Source: Treponema sp. (GTDB lineage: Bacteria; Spirochaetota; Spirochaetia; Treponematales; Treponemataceae). From it: a stretch of 6,397 bases of DNA. Location of the stretch: the NCBI GenBank assembly GCA_024691265.1, contig JAILNT010000105.1, positions 1 through 6,397 of the forward strand, read 5' to 3'. This document shows, piece by piece, positions 6,358 through 6,397 of the stretch. Made by a program: the position numbers and the translations under genes. The stretch's first letter is position 1. Each line of letters starts with the position of its first letter. The notes under the pieces were generated by a model, which did not search any database, had not been told where the DNA came from, and worked only from the letters and a program-made list of their open reading frames with translations.

Positions 6358-6397
6358 TACTGAATGATAATATATTTATTCAATATTTTTTGCAACA

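Noticed and set aside
6358..6397. Partial gene at the right edge
   Set aside because: The minus-strand frames of this AT-rich end meet stops quickly and show no recognisable protein. I saw no supported gene on the plus strand either.
1..6397. tRNA, rRNA, CRISPR array, insertion sequence or phage elements
   Set aside because: No regularly spaced repeats, no terminal inverted repeats with a transposase, and no cloverleaf or rRNA-like sequence were seen. Nearly all of the window is coding.

Overview
The window is AT-rich and all recognisable genes lie on the minus strand, read from right to left. It looks like part of a Treponema-type spirochaete chromosome. That guess rests on recognition from memory of the gene types (a very large fused activase/DUF2229 protein, an exported protein of unknown function, an ExbB/TolQ-like start) and on base composition. 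No taxonomic marker is present.

Layout from upstream to downstream on the minus strand: (1) A roughly 200-base leader region (6200-6397) with an extended -10 promoter, a perfect 10-bp tandem repeat just after the predicted transcription start, and several small inverted repeats. (2) A 1531-residue giant protein (6199-1604) that joins two BadF/HgdC-type ATPase (activase) domains, a four-cysteine linker, and two 2-hydroxyacyl-CoA dehydratase-like (DUF2229-type) halves. (3) A 469-residue exported protein of unknown function (1601-192), starting 2 nt after the stop of the giant gene, with its ribosome binding site inside that gene. (4) A 120-base gap (72-191), then the first 23 codons of a MotA/TolQ/ExbB proton-channel-like gene cut by the left edge.

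The main interest is the architecture of the giant protein. The two activase domains keep the cluster cysteines at identical 39-residue spacing (C142/C181 and C472/C511), so one chain can supply all four ligands that two subunits supply in ordinary activases. The C-terminal part is itself an internal duplication. Each half carries three matching cysteines (C789/C814/C1005 and C1130/C1165/C1423), the number that would bind a pair of open-site [4Fe-4S] cubanes or one bridged double-cubane cluster. The protein therefore reads as a single-chain ATP-driven electron injector plus low-potential acceptor. Its substrate is unknown, and no CoA-transferase, dehydrogenase or electron carrier gene is in the window to suggest one. 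The exported protein is tightly coupled to it, but how the two work together cannot be read from sequence.
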